From: Planctomycetota bacterium
GTDB taxonomy: Bacteria > Planctomycetota > Planctomycetia > Pirellulales > Lacipirellulaceae
DNA: 64,000 nucleotides
Assembly (NCBI GenBank): GCA_029259915.1
Contig: JAJDED010000061.1
Coordinates: 62,001-126,000 of the forward strand
Reading direction: 5' to 3'
Positions 42,433 to 51,606 of the stretch are shown here, one piece after another (within the stretch, counting starts at the first letter, position 1; every line of letters starts with the position of its first letter). The position numbers were made by a program, and so were the translations under genes. The notes under the pieces were generated by a model that was not told where the DNA came from, searched no databases, and worked only from the letters and a program-made list of their open reading frames with translations.

Positions 42433-42523
42433 CTACGACTTGTATTTCTTGGCGCCCTTGGCGATCTTGGCGGTTTGTTTTTTTAGTTTGCGATATCACG
42501 AGCCGGAGCTTTGTTCACTCAAG

Positions 42524-43813
42524 ATGATTGTCACTATTGATGGACCGGCCGGGGCGGGGAAAAGCTGTGCGGCGCGTGGGTTAGCGAAGCGGTTGGGGTT
42601 TTCGTTTTTGGACACGGGGGCCTTGTATCGCGCGGTCACCCTGGCGGGCAAGCGCCGCGGTGTCAATTGGCTGGACGCTGAGGCCCTGGCTGAAGTGGCA
42701 GCCGCGGCGGAGATTCGGCTTACCGACGACCGAGTATTCCTCGACGGCGAGGATGTGACCGACGAGATTCGCGCGTTGGAAATTACCACACTCACCCGCC
42801 ACACTGCCGACAACCGGCAGGTGCGCGAGCGGCTGAGCGCACTGCAGCGTGAACTGGCTGCGGGCAGAAATGTTGTGACCGAAGGCCGCGATCAGGCGAC
42901 GGAAGTTTTCCCGGACGCCGAGTGCAAGATTTTTCTCACCGCTGCCGACGAAGTGCGCGCCCAGCGCCGTTACGAAGATTTGCGTGCGCGTGGCGAGCAA
43001 GTCACTCTTGCCGAAGTGCTGGAAAAACAACAAGCGCGCGATCGCCGCGATCACGAGCGTGAATATGGCGGCTTGCAGAAGACGCCCGATTCGTTGGAAG
43101 TTTTGACCGACGGATTGACTCCGGAAGAGGTGATCGATCGGCTGGAGGAAATTGTCCGTTCGCGCCAAAAAAGACTTCCCGTTGTGAAGACTGAAACGAT
43201 GTCGCTGTGGTATAAGTTTGTGCGCATCTGGTGCCGGTTGGCTTGTGTGTTTCCGTTTCCTTGTCGCGTGCAGGGGCAAGAAAATCTGCCCGCGACAGGG
43301 CCGATCTTGTTGCTTTCGAATCATCTAAGCCACCTGGATACGATCGCGATTGCCACTGCTTCTCCGCGCCGACTGCGGGCCCTGGCGCGCGAGTCGTTGT
43401 TTGTGGGGCCGTTTGCTTGGCTTATTCGTTCGCTGGGTGCGATCCCGGTTGGTAGCGCGGGGGCGACGCTTTCGTCGTTGCGGGCTACGTTTCGCCATTT
43501 GGAGAACGGCACAGCGATGCTGATCTTCGCGGAAGGGTCGCGTAGCGAAGATGGCGAACTTGCCGAGTTGCAACCAGGATTTACTATTCTGGCGCGGAAA
43601 AAGAATCCGGTGGTGGTGCCCATGGCGGTTGCCGGCACTTTCGAAGCCTGGCCAAGACACCGTTGGTTGCCCCGGCCTGGGAGAATGGCTGTCGTATTTG
43701 GCAAGCCGATTCCCACTGATAATCTGGGCGAGATAAGCGACGAAGCGTTTGGCGGAGTCGTTGCCGAGCGGCTGGCAGAATGCCACGCAGCGGCCAAGCG
43801 GCTTCGCGGGTGA
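42524..43813 (+). CDS. cmk: Cytidylate kinase-acylglycerophosphate acyltransferase fusion
   Basis: 429 residues from ATG 42524. Residues 1-215 are CMP kinase: Walker-type IDGPAGAGKS, LDTGALYRAV, GRNVVTEGRDQATEVFPDAECKIFLTA and the RRDHEREY lid. It phosphorylates CMP/dCMP. From about 226 on (MSLWYKFVRIWC) comes a PlsC-type 1-acyl-sn-glycerol-3-phosphate acyltransferase with NHLSHLD (HX4D), IPVGSAGATLSSLR, FAEGSRSEDG and PMAV. The two are joined in frame by a short linker (SRQKRLPVVKTET) that contains a run of six A. It precedes rpsA by 189 bases, the usual cmk-rpsA order. So nucleotide and phospholipid synthesis may be made together. Confidence 0.9.
   Translation: MIVTIDGPAGAGKSCAARGLAKRLGFSFLDTGALYRAVTLAGKRRGVNWLDAEALAEVAAAAEIRLTDDRVFLDGEDVTDEIRALEITTLTRHTADNRQVRERLSALQRELAAGRNVVTEGRDQATEVFPDAECKIFLTAADEVRAQRRYEDLRARGEQVTLAEVLEKQQARDRRDHEREYGGLQKTPDSLEVLTDGLTPEEVIDRLEEIVRSRQKRLPVVKTETMSLWYKFVRIWCRLACVFPFPCRVQGQENLPATGPILLLSNHLSHLDTIAIATASPRRLRALARESLFVGPFAWLIRSLGAIPVGSAGATLSSLRATFRHLENGTAMLIFAEGSRSEDGELAELQPGFTILARKKNPVVVPMAVAGTFEAWPRHRWLPRPGRMAVVFGKPIPTDNLGEISDEAFGGVVAERLAECHAAAKRLRG
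43167..43173 (+). other. A6G run at the Cmk/PlsC junction, possible slippage site
   Basis: AAAAAAG at 43167-43173 lies in the linker. Shifting by -1 meets TGA at 43192-43194 and by +1 meets TGA at 43185-43187, so either slip would release cytidylate kinase alone. Whether slippage happens is inference. Confidence 0.4.
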
Positions 43814-44002
43814 ATTGCCCTGCAATCTGACCAAAGCCCCGATTGATAGGAGTTTACGGGTTTGCTAAGATGATGGGCTTCGCTCGCCAGACTTTTTTAC
43901 AGCCCTGCCGACGTCGGCGGCTGAGCCTGGCGACCTCACAATTTTTAGGGTGGTTTTCCTCGTCGGAACTGTTCGTCGGCCACCGGTCATGGTTCTTTTT
44001 TC

Positions 44003-45850
44003 ATGGTAAACCGAAACTTAATCCGCGAATTTGATGTTTCTGAAGAAGACTGGAATGTTGCCGTCGGCGAACTCGACCAGGACGACACCAGTTGGTTGGA
44101 CAGTAAATATGTCGACGTGAACGAAATTGTCGAAGGCACCATCATCCGTGTCGACGACGAAATGGTTTTGGTCGACGTTGGTTATAAAAGCGAAGGAACG
44201 ATTCCTCGCAACGAGTGGGAAGACGAGAGCGATCAGCCTGAAGTCGGACAGGTAATCCGCGTACTGATCGAAGATGTCGAAGATACGCAGAGCAGGCTGG
44301 ACGATCGGGGAATGATCGTTCTTAGCAAACGGAAAGCGGAGAAGATTGAAAAGTGGCTGAAGGTCATGGAGACCGTCCACGAGGGAGACGTCGTCAGCGG
44401 CGAGGTAACACGCAAGATCAAGGGCGGGCTGCTGGTCGACATTGGCGTGAATGTTTTCCTCCCGGCAAGCCAAGTCGACATTCGTCGGCCCCACGATATT
44501 GGCGAATACATTGGCAAGACCATCGAGTGCATGGTTTTGAAAATCGACGAAGCGCGACGCAATATCGTCGTCAGCCGTCGGAGCATGATCGAAGCCCAAC
44601 GGGCCGAACGCAAGTCGGAACTGCTCAAGGATTTGGAAAAGGGTCAACTGCGCAAAGGCGTGGTGAAAAACATCGCCGACTTTGGTGCGTTTGTCGACCT
44701 GGGCGGAATCGATGGACTGTTGCACATCACCGACATGAGCTGGGGTCGAATCAACCATCCATCTGAGATGGTGAAAATCGACGACGAGCTGGAAGTGATG
44801 ATCCTGCACATCGATTACGAGAAGGAAAAGATTGCCCTGGGGCTAAAACAAAAATCGACCAGCCCATGGGAAAATGTCGGGGATAAATACCCGGTCAATA
44901 CTACGGTGAAAGGTACCGTGGTCAACGTGATGAGCTACGGGGCGTTTGTAAAGCTCGAAGATGGCATCGAAGGTTTGGTACACATTAGCGAAATGTCGTG
45001 GACCAAACGGATCAGCCATCCCAGCGAGTTGGTGTCGATCGACGACGTGATCGAAGTCGTGGTTTTGCGAATTGACGAGCAGAAGCAGGAAGTTTCGCTC
45101 GGCATGAAGCAGACCCAAGACAATCCTTGGGAGAAGGTTGCCGATCGCTATCCGATTGGCGGACTGGTCAAGGGAAAAGTTCGCAACCTGACGAACTACG
45201 GAGCCTTTATCGAAATCGAAGAGGGCATCGACGGCTTGTTGCATGTGAGCGACATGTCGTGGACGCGCAAGATCAGCCACCCCAGCGAAGTGGTCGAGAA
45301 GAGCGAGGAAGTCGAGTGCAAGGTGCTCTCCGTCGACCAAGAGCGTCGTCGCATCGCACTGGGACTCAAACAGATGGACGAAGATCCCTGGGCCACCGAT
45401 ATTCCCAACCGTTATCAACAAGGTCAGTTGGTCAACGGCAAGGTGACGAAGATTACCAACTTCGGTGTATTCGTCGGCTTGGAAGACGGGCTGGAAGGTC
45501 TGCTACACATTTCGGAATTAGCCGACCACAAAGTCGAGAATCCACAGGACGTTGTCAATGTGGGTGACGACATCGAAGTGAAAATCTTACGCGTCGATTC
45601 GGAAGAACGAAAGATTGGTCTTTCGCGCAAACGGGTCGAGTGGGCCGAGGAAGACGAAGCCGCTGCCGAGGCGGCCGAAGCCGAATCTGCCGGTCGTGAG
45701 GTCAGTGGAGATCTCAAGGGTGGCATCGGTTCGGAATCGGGGCCTTTGTTCAAAGCCGCCTCCGCCGAGGAGGAATCGGTTGAATCTTCCGACGAACAGG
45801 TCGTCGAACAGGCTGAAGAAACCGCAGACTCGGTACAATCGGAAGATTGA
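44003..45850 (+). CDS. rpsA: 30S ribosomal protein S1
   Basis: 615 residues, ATG start. Six S1 RNA-binding repeats are visible, each with the GxVxxxxxxGxxV..G..GLxHxSxxSW pattern: EGTIIRVDDEMVLVDVG, SGEVTRKIKGGLLVDIG, KGVVKNIADFGAFVDLG, KGTVVNVMSYGAFVKLE, KGKVRNLTNYGAFIEIE and NGKVTKITNFGVFVGLE. It helps the ribosome bind mRNA. The acidic C-terminal tail (about 550-615) is long and Glu/Ser-rich. It follows cmk as in many bacteria and ends at a clear terminator. Confidence 0.96.
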   Translation: MVNRNLIREFDVSEEDWNVAVGELDQDDTSWLDSKYVDVNEIVEGTIIRVDDEMVLVDVGYKSEGTIPRNEWEDESDQPEVGQVIRVLIEDVEDTQSRLDDRGMIVLSKRKAEKIEKWLKVMETVHEGDVVSGEVTRKIKGGLLVDIGVNVFLPASQVDIRRPHDIGEYIGKTIECMVLKIDEARRNIVVSRRSMIEAQRAERKSELLKDLEKGQLRKGVVKNIADFGAFVDLGGIDGLLHITDMSWGRINHPSEMVKIDDELEVMILHIDYEKEKIALGLKQKSTSPWENVGDKYPVNTTVKGTVVNVMSYGAFVKLEDGIEGLVHISEMSWTKRISHPSELVSIDDVIEVVVLRIDEQKQEVSLGMKQTQDNPWEKVADRYPIGGLVKGKVRNLTNYGAFIEIEEGIDGLLHVSDMSWTRKISHPSEVVEKSEEVECKVLSVDQERRRIALGLKQMDEDPWATDIPNRYQQGQLVNGKVTKITNFGVFVGLEDGLEGLLHISELADHKVENPQDVVNVGDDIEVKILRVDSEERKIGLSRKRVEWAEEDEAAAEAAEAESAGREVSGDLKGGIGSESGPLFKAASAEEESVESSDEQVVEQAEETADSVQSED

Positions 45851-46153
45851 TTTTTCGATTCGAGTCGCTCCAACTTTAACTACTTGGGCGCCCGGGGATA
45901 CGACCCGTGGCGCCCTTTCTTTTGTTACGTCCCGAACACCACGGACATTCGTTCCACGGTGTCGTATCTTGCCTGAGTTGCAGGGTTTGGCAGGAGATCG
46001 TCGATAGTTTAGGGCATCGGGACGAATAAGCTCGCGAGGCGAGAAATGTTCGCCCCACCCCTGAACAACCACCGCGCTTGCTCGCATCCGACCGACGTAA
46101 TTGCTTTGAGCAGTCGCTTTAGCCCTTCCGATCCACCAGCGAGACACTCCACG
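45851..46153. other. 303-base spacer between rpsA and the sigma factor
   Basis: Apart from the rpsA terminator nothing certain is seen. The promoter of the sigma factor gene must lie in 45924-46153. Confidence 0.5.
45886..45923 (+). terminator. Rho-independent terminator of rpsA
   Basis: GGGCGCCCGGG and CCCGTGGCGCCC form an 11-pair stem (arms 45886-45896 and 45904-45915; one-base bulge, 7-base loop), followed by TTTCTTTT. It is 36 bases past the rpsA stop and isolates rpsA from the sigma factor gene. Confidence 0.85.
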
Positions 46154-47008
46154 ATGGCAACCACAACCAAGAAGCGCAAATCATGCTCCGCGGTGCAAAC
46201 ACCTTTGGAAACCTATCTGCGCGAAATCAACGAGACCGCTCTGCTTAATGCCCAAGAAGAGCGGGAACTTGCCACGCGCATCGGCGAGGGAGATTCCGCC
46301 GCACGCGATCGGATGGTTCGGGCGAACCTGCGATTGGTGGTCAACATCGCCCGAGGTTATTCGGGCAAAGGTTTGAGTCTGCAAGATTTGATCGAAGAGG
46401 GCAACCTTGGTTTGCTGCGGGCTGTCGAAGGTTTCGATCCGGCTGTCGGTACCCGCTTCAGCACCTACGCCAGTTACTGGATCAAACAGTCGATCAAGCG
46501 TGCGTTGATCAACACGGGCAAAACAATCCGCATCCCGGCATACATGGTCGAGTTGCTATCGAAATGGCGCCGTGCCTCGGCCCGATTGACCGAAGAGCTT
46601 GACCGCAGCCCCACACCGGAAGAGGTTGCCCGAGTGTTGGGGTTGCCGAAGAAAAAACTTCCCATCATCAAAAAGGCCATCAAAATCTACAATGCCACTC
46701 CCCAAACCGACCAGACCGAAGCGGGCTGGACGCTGGGCGACATGGTGATGGACGAACGTCAGCAAAGCCCCGACGACGCACTGGTGGAGAGCGATAGCCT
46801 ACGGCATGTGATGAATATGTTGCACACGATGGACGAACGCGAGGCGACCGTCCTGCGAATGCGGTTTGGACTCGACAATCACGAACCGCGCACCCTCAAA
46901 GAGATCGGCGAGCAGTTGGGGCTCACCCGCGAGCGCGTACGACAAATCGAAACCGAAGCGCTCAACCGCATGGCTGAAAGCATGCAGGATCCCCGCGAAA
47001 GGACCTGA
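46154..47008 (+). CDS. Group 2 sigma-70 family RNA polymerase sigma factor
   Basis: 284 residues from ATG 46154. Region 1.1 is absent; region 1.2 starts with LETYLREINETALLNAQEERELA. Region 2 shows VRANLRLVVNIARGYSGKGLSLQDLIEEGNLGL and FSTYASYWIKQSIKRAL (-10 recognition), region 3 RIPAYMVELLSKW, and region 4 DEREATVLRMRFGL with the EIGEQLGLTRERVRQIE helix-turn-helix. It is shorter than RpoD and fits RpoS/SigB-like alternative primary sigma factors. The position next to cmk-rpsA suggests growth- or stress-dependent transcription. Expressed separately after the rpsA terminator. Confidence 0.92.
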   Translation: MATTTKKRKSCSAVQTPLETYLREINETALLNAQEERELATRIGEGDSAARDRMVRANLRLVVNIARGYSGKGLSLQDLIEEGNLGLLRAVEGFDPAVGTRFSTYASYWIKQSIKRALINTGKTIRIPAYMVELLSKWRRASARLTEELDRSPTPEEVARVLGLPKKKLPIIKKAIKIYNATPQTDQTEAGWTLGDMVMDERQQSPDDALVESDSLRHVMNMLHTMDEREATVLRMRFGLDNHEPRTLKEIGEQLGLTRERVRQIETEALNRMAESMQDPRERT

Positions 47009-47122
47009 GCCATCCCTTCAAGAGGTGAATCGGTCGCATTCAGCCTGTTTTTTTCTTGTCGTTCTGATCTGCTCTGCCTAGCATAGAAGTAGGGAATCTT
47101 TTCTCTATTTCCTTGTCTCTGC

Positions 47123-47428
47123 GTGGGCTTTGTGGTGTCGCAATTTTTCTCTCGAGTGTTGTTTTCGTTGGTTCTTGCTACGACTCTTCCGCAGCTCGCA
47201 CCTGCTGGGGAAAATGGCGAAATGCCCGTCTACCAGCGTCAGCGGCAACACCCCATGCACGGCGGATCGCATTACGGCTACGGACGTGGTTACACCGGTG
47301 GACATTACTATCCGGCACAAGTGTACGGAAGCTGGTATCAAAGACCGTATCCCACGCACTTAGACTACTTCCGCCTCCGCGGCAACGCGATTCCACAGAC
47401 GGATTGCCCTTGCGCAAACGCGCCATAG
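47123..47428 (+). CDS. Small secreted Gly/Tyr/His-rich protein
   Basis: 101 residues; the start is GTG 47123. A signal peptide (about 8-30) ends near APAGE. The mature part is rich in Gly, His, Tyr (MHGGSHYGYGRGYTGGHYY) and contains the run YGSWYQRPYPTHLDYFRLR, a pattern I know from several small planctomycete secreted proteins. Two Cys stand near the end (CPCA). No enzyme function. It lies after the sigma factor and may be a surface protein. Confidence 0.65.
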   Translation: MGFVVSQFFSRVLFSLVLATTLPQLAPAGENGEMPVYQRQRQHPMHGGSHYGYGRGYTGGHYYPAQVYGSWYQRPYPTHLDYFRLRGNAIPQTDCPCANAP

Positions 47429-47576
47429 TTGAGTGGCAAATCGAAGTATGAAGCCCTAGCATAATGGGCACGGTCGATTTATACAGACCTTTATACAGAC
47501 TTTACATTGGTCTTTCTTGATCGGTGATATGAGTCCGGGAGCTTTTTACGATTCATGGAGACGTGAAAGGATATTG

Positions 47577-49208
47577 ATGATGCGCACCGCGATTGCATGG
47601 TATGTCTGGTTGATCGTAGGCCTACCGAGCGTGGGAATTGCTCAAAGCGATCCCATCGATGCCGATCTCTTACTGGTAGGTGGTACGATTGTCGATGGTA
47701 CGGGGAAGCCAAGTTTGGTAGGCAACATTGCGATTCGCGGCGACAGGATTGTGGCAATTGGGCAATTCAAGACGCGTCGAGCAGAGCGCACAATCGAGTG
47801 CGACGGTATGATCATCGCGCCAGGTTTTATCGACTTGCATAACCACAGCGATCTCGAAGTCGAACTCGTCGATCCAGAGGGCGGCCCACCGCGCAACTCT
47901 CGGCGGATTCTTGAAGAAAAAACACGCCCAGCACTCTGCTACCTTACCCAGGGTTGCACAACGATTGTCACCGGCAATTGCGGCGGTGGGGCGCTCGAAG
48001 TCAAAGAATACTATGCTGGGCTGGAGCAAAACCGACCCGGAGTCAACGTTGCGCATTTGTTGCCGCAGGGGGCGGTGCGAACAGCGATAGTCGGCTTATC
48101 GCGTCGTTCGCCGACGAAATCGGAATGGGAGAAGATGATCGACCTGGCTCGGCAAGCGATGATCGATGGGGCTTGGGGAATGTCGACCGGATTGCAGTAC
48201 GTGCCAAGTTCCTATGCTGATGTTGATGAGATTGCAGCGCTGGCACGCGTTGTCGGCGAATATGGCGGATTCTATGCAAGCCATATCCGCGACGAAGGAG
48301 ACCAATTGCTCGATGCGATTGAAGAAGCGATCGAAATTGGCCGACGTGGTGGTTTGCCTGTACACGTTTCCCATTTCAAGGCAAGCAGAAAACGTAACTG
48401 GGGAAAAGTCCGTGCGGCGGCAAAACTGATCGAACGGTCACGCAACGAGGGACTGCGAGTAACCGCCGACCAATATCCTTACAATGCGAGCAGCACATCA
48501 ATCGCAGCGATGCTGCTACCGGACGAAGAGCGAGAAGGCGGGACAAAGGCACTGCTGGCTCGACTCAACGACCCTGAAGAACTGCCGCGGATTCGGAAGA
48601 TCATTTCTGAATCGCTAAACTCCCGAGGGGCCATCATGATTGCTAGCTGCTCAAAGTATCCGCACTGGATTGGCAAGATGTTACGCGATGTAGCGACTGC
48701 AGAAGGGCGTGAGTCGGCCGACGTTGCAATCGACATTCTACGCACTGGCAATGCGCAAGGGGTAGGTTTCAGCATGGACGACCGGGATGTTCGCTACGTG
48801 ATGACCTTGCCCTGGGTAGCAACTGCCTCCGATGGTAGCACAAAGATTAATGATGGGACCAAACCCCATCCTAGAAGTTACGGCACTTTTCCACGACGTA
48901 TTGGCCGCTTTGCGATTGCCGAGGGTGTGGTGCCAGTGGAACAAGCGATTCGTAGCGCGACGGGGCTGCCTGCCGATATTCTCGGCGTCCCAGAACGGGG
49001 CTATTTACGTGAAGGGTACTATGCTGACGTTGTCGTGCTTGTGCCGGAAACATTCCGCGACCGTGCGACGTTTCAACAGCCGTTCGAATTCTCAACCGGG
49101 GTGCGCTGGGTGTTGGTGAACGGTCAACTGGCTATCGACGATGCCAAACCTAGCATCCTCAACGCCGGTCGACCTTTGAGAAAATCAGCGAAAGATGCCG
49201 GGGGATAG
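47577..49208 (+). CDS. Secreted N-acyl-D-amino-acid deacylase
   Basis: 543 residues from ATG 47577, with GAAAGG six bases before. A signal peptide (about 4-22) ends in VGIAQ. Amidohydrolase features: GTIVDGTGKP, PGFIDLHNHSD (metal ligands His88, His90), GCTTIVTGNCGG (the D-aminoacylase Cys ligand), VHVSHFKAS (His), DQYPYNASST and a terminal RGYLREGYYADVVVLVPETFRD. It removes acyl groups from N-acyl-D-amino acids, for instance from peptidoglycan or siderophore-type compounds. No operon partner is clear. Confidence 0.88.
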   Translation: MMRTAIAWYVWLIVGLPSVGIAQSDPIDADLLLVGGTIVDGTGKPSLVGNIAIRGDRIVAIGQFKTRRAERTIECDGMIIAPGFIDLHNHSDLEVELVDPEGGPPRNSRRILEEKTRPALCYLTQGCTTIVTGNCGGGALEVKEYYAGLEQNRPGVNVAHLLPQGAVRTAIVGLSRRSPTKSEWEKMIDLARQAMIDGAWGMSTGLQYVPSSYADVDEIAALARVVGEYGGFYASHIRDEGDQLLDAIEEAIEIGRRGGLPVHVSHFKASRKRNWGKVRAAAKLIERSRNEGLRVTADQYPYNASSTSIAAMLLPDEEREGGTKALLARLNDPEELPRIRKIISESLNSRGAIMIASCSKYPHWIGKMLRDVATAEGRESADVAIDILRTGNAQGVGFSMDDRDVRYVMTLPWVATASDGSTKINDGTKPHPRSYGTFPRRIGRFAIAEGVVPVEQAIRSATGLPADILGVPERGYLREGYYADVVVLVPETFRDRATFQQPFEFSTGVRWVLVNGQLAIDDAKPSILNAGRPLRKSAKDAGG

Positions 49209-49230
49209 CATCTGCCGAAATCCTATTGCG

Positions 49231-49749
49231 TCAATCTGCGCGGGAGATCTGCGCGAGCGCCAGAACACGTCGTGCTATTTCCGCGACATCCGCACGGGGC
49301 CAAATGGATGCCTCAAGATCGCCTGGGGTATCGTGTGTCACCACGGCAATGATTGATGGATCTGCTTCGGCCAAAGGTGGCGTACCTAGCGTTTGACGCC
49401 ATACTTCGATTTTTGCCGCGCTGGTTTGCGTGTCTCCCTCAACCAGCACCAGATCGCAATCGGAAAACATGGGAGCGAAGGTGTCGTAACGCGTCTCTTG
49501 CTCGGCTGTGCTACTTGGATCGACTGGCCAGAACATTGCGTTCATCGATCGCGAAAGAATCCCAGACACCACGGCACCTGCTTGCCGGTGTCGAAACGAG
49601 TCTTTGCCCGGCAAATCAAGCTCATGCTGGTGATGCGTGTGCTTGATCGTGCCGACGCGATGGCCGTTGGCGGAGAGCTCCTCCACCAATTCCGTAAACA
49701 AGGTCGTCTTGCCGTGATTTTTCCCCCCGATAATGTGGATTCGCTGCAA
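49231..49749 (-). CDS. mobB: Molybdopterin-guanine dinucleotide biosynthesis protein B
   Basis: 172 residues from TTG 49749 (GGGAG upstream). IHIIGGKNHGKTTLFTELVEEL contains the P-loop (8-16), then the family pattern GTIKHTHHQHELDLPGKDSFRHRQAGA and LVEGDTQTSAAKIEVWR. MobB is a GTP-binding adaptor that helps the MobA enzyme attach GMP to molybdopterin. mobA is not in the window. It is read with the radical SAM gene 26 bases upstream and may be cotranscribed. Confidence 0.9.
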   Translation of the reverse strand: MQRIHIIGGKNHGKTTLFTELVEELSANGHRVGTIKHTHHQHELDLPGKDSFRHRQAGAVVSGILSRSMNAMFWPVDPSSTAEQETRYDTFAPMFSDCDLVLVEGDTQTSAAKIEVWRQTLGTPPLAEADPSIIAVVTHDTPGDLEASIWPRADVAEIARRVLALAQISRAD

Positions 49750-49775
49750 TTGATTTTCTCCCTAGCGCGTGACAC

Positions 49776-51575
49776 TTACCCGACCGGCAAGACGCTTTCT
49801 TGCTGACGCTTTCTTGCTCGAACGTGTCTCCTCGAAGTTGCGTCAGGTATCAGGTTATCGCAAACGCCATCCACGCGAGTTGCCTCGGCTGGGCCATCAC
49901 GACTATTCGTATCGTAAAACGTTGGGGGTTCGTACGTCCACCCCTCGTCGAGCATTCGTTGTTGTCGCTTCAATGAGCGAAACAGAACGCGCCCCGCAAT
50001 GGGAGCGGCAAGCTTCGACCGCCAGCCGAATTCTTGATGTAGTTCTTTAAGCAGAGCACTAATCTTTTGAACTTGTTCAGGCTGGTCCCGAAGCCACTTC
50101 CGCGTGGCCCAGAGCACACCCGCGTAACGAACAGGCAGGTTCGCCGCTTCATGAGCAAAACGGGCCCGAATCCGTGGGTCGGAATGATTTTTGTACTTCT
50201 TCCAAGCCATCAATACGTTTCGAACAATGCGCACCACACTCGGTCCATTGACCTCGAAATCGCGATGGAAAGCGCGAAGCAGAAACTCGGTTTCCTGTCC
50301 GTCAGAAATGTGTGGATGATGATAGTTGAAAACGTGCTGTCCATGGATATCCGCGATGGATACATCGGCCAAACTTTTTAGCGAATCCTTGGCTTCAAGC
50401 TCCTGAAACAACGGCGTGCCGGGGATTGGAGTGTAGAGCATGAATTGATGGAACTCCGAGGCGTGACTCACGGCGATCTCGATCACCTCGTCGATGTTCT
50501 CCGGCGTATGCTCTTCGAGGCCGATAATGCTGGAACCCAACACGCGAATCCCATGGCTCTGCAGTTCTCGAACCAACTCATGCGTATCGGTTCCTGCCAA
50601 TTTGGTGTACTGCGACCGCTTACCTTCCAAACCTAGCCACACCCAGGTCACGCCGAGCGCCACAAGCTGTTCCATCGTATATTTCTTCAGCACGTTTGCC
50701 GAGCTAAAGACGTACAAGGACCACGGCTTCTTATATTTTTCGATTTTGTGGAGCAATTGCAAAGCGCGTGGTTGATCGAGCAGAAAGTTTTCGTCCATCA
50801 CAAAAAATGCTTTGATGCGCAGCACCGACTCCAGCTCGCACATAACCTCGAACAACTCGTCGCCTGTGCGATAGTATTCGATAAATTTCCCCTTACCCCC
50901 GAACATGGCCGACGTCGAGCAAAAGTTGCACCCGATCGGACAGCCCACGGAAGGGATCAGCGTCGCGCAGGCATCGCCGGGGTGATCCTTTAGCGAAACG
51001 CCCATAATCCGCGAGCCGATATTTGCCCGCACCACCGGATGACGAATCGGCTGGTGCGCATCCTCGCCCAAAAAACGTCGCATCCATCGCACGCCATCGC
51101 CCCGCACCACATGGTCGATGCTCGCGTATTTTTGCAAAACCGAGAGGTTCGCAATATGCCCGCCGACTACGATCGTCGCCTGCGGTTGATGCTTACGGAT
51201 CAACTTGCACATGCGACGCACCTTGAGCAAGTTGGTCATAATCGAGCTGATGCCGATGATATCGTACTGCTCTGTTTTCAACTCTTTGAGGAAACGCTCT
51301 TCCGTCGGGAAATCAAGCAGCGTACACGGCGCTTGCAGGTTCACCTGGATCAGCATCAGACCCCAGGACCGATTGAATGTCCGTAGCGAGAAGGCTTCCT
51401 GCACCCGGGTTACCTGATTGTGATACAACTCCATCGGGTTGATCAATCGGCTGCCATAGGCATCGTCCTGGGCATAAGGACCAAAGACGCTGGTCAGCAA
51501 AACCCGCGCCTTACTGCCAAGCGGATGGGTGGGATGATTGGCATCAAGCGTAGGCGTTGGAATTGCTTGCGACAT
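49776..51575 (-). CDS. B12-binding-domain radical SAM protein
   Basis: 599 residues, ATG start. The N-terminal half (about 75-175) has a Rossmann-like B12-binding fold (TNLLKVRRMCKLIRKHQPQATIVVGGHIA) but lacks the DxHxxG cobalamin His motif, so binding may be base-off or lost. The radical SAM core starts at CPIGCNFC (Cys212, Cys216, Cys219) and binds a 4Fe-4S cluster and SAM. The C-terminal about 200 residues are basic and helical. Related B12-radical SAM enzymes methylate or rearrange lipids and cofactors; the substrate is unknown. It is followed by mobB and preceded by a hemerythrin gene. Confidence 0.88.
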   Translation of the reverse strand: MSQAIPTPTLDANHPTHPLGSKARVLLTSVFGPYAQDDAYGSRLINPMELYHNQVTRVQEAFSLRTFNRSWGLMLIQVNLQAPCTLLDFPTEERFLKELKTEQYDIIGISSIMTNLLKVRRMCKLIRKHQPQATIVVGGHIANLSVLQKYASIDHVVRGDGVRWMRRFLGEDAHQPIRHPVVRANIGSRIMGVSLKDHPGDACATLIPSVGCPIGCNFCSTSAMFGGKGKFIEYYRTGDELFEVMCELESVLRIKAFFVMDENFLLDQPRALQLLHKIEKYKKPWSLYVFSSANVLKKYTMEQLVALGVTWVWLGLEGKRSQYTKLAGTDTHELVRELQSHGIRVLGSSIIGLEEHTPENIDEVIEIAVSHASEFHQFMLYTPIPGTPLFQELEAKDSLKSLADVSIADIHGQHVFNYHHPHISDGQETEFLLRAFHRDFEVNGPSVVRIVRNVLMAWKKYKNHSDPRIRARFAHEAANLPVRYAGVLWATRKWLRDQPEQVQKISALLKELHQEFGWRSKLAAPIAGRVLFRSLKRQQRMLDEGWTYEPPTFYDTNSRDGPAEATRVDGVCDNLIPDATSRRHVRARKRQQESVLPVG

Positions 51576-51606
51576 GGGGACTTGCTGTCCTCCGGAGAGT
51601 TGGGTT

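Noticed and set aside
44018..44809. 263-residue frame opposite rpsA
   Set aside because: Antisense to repeated S1 domains; repetitive composition follows from rpsA.
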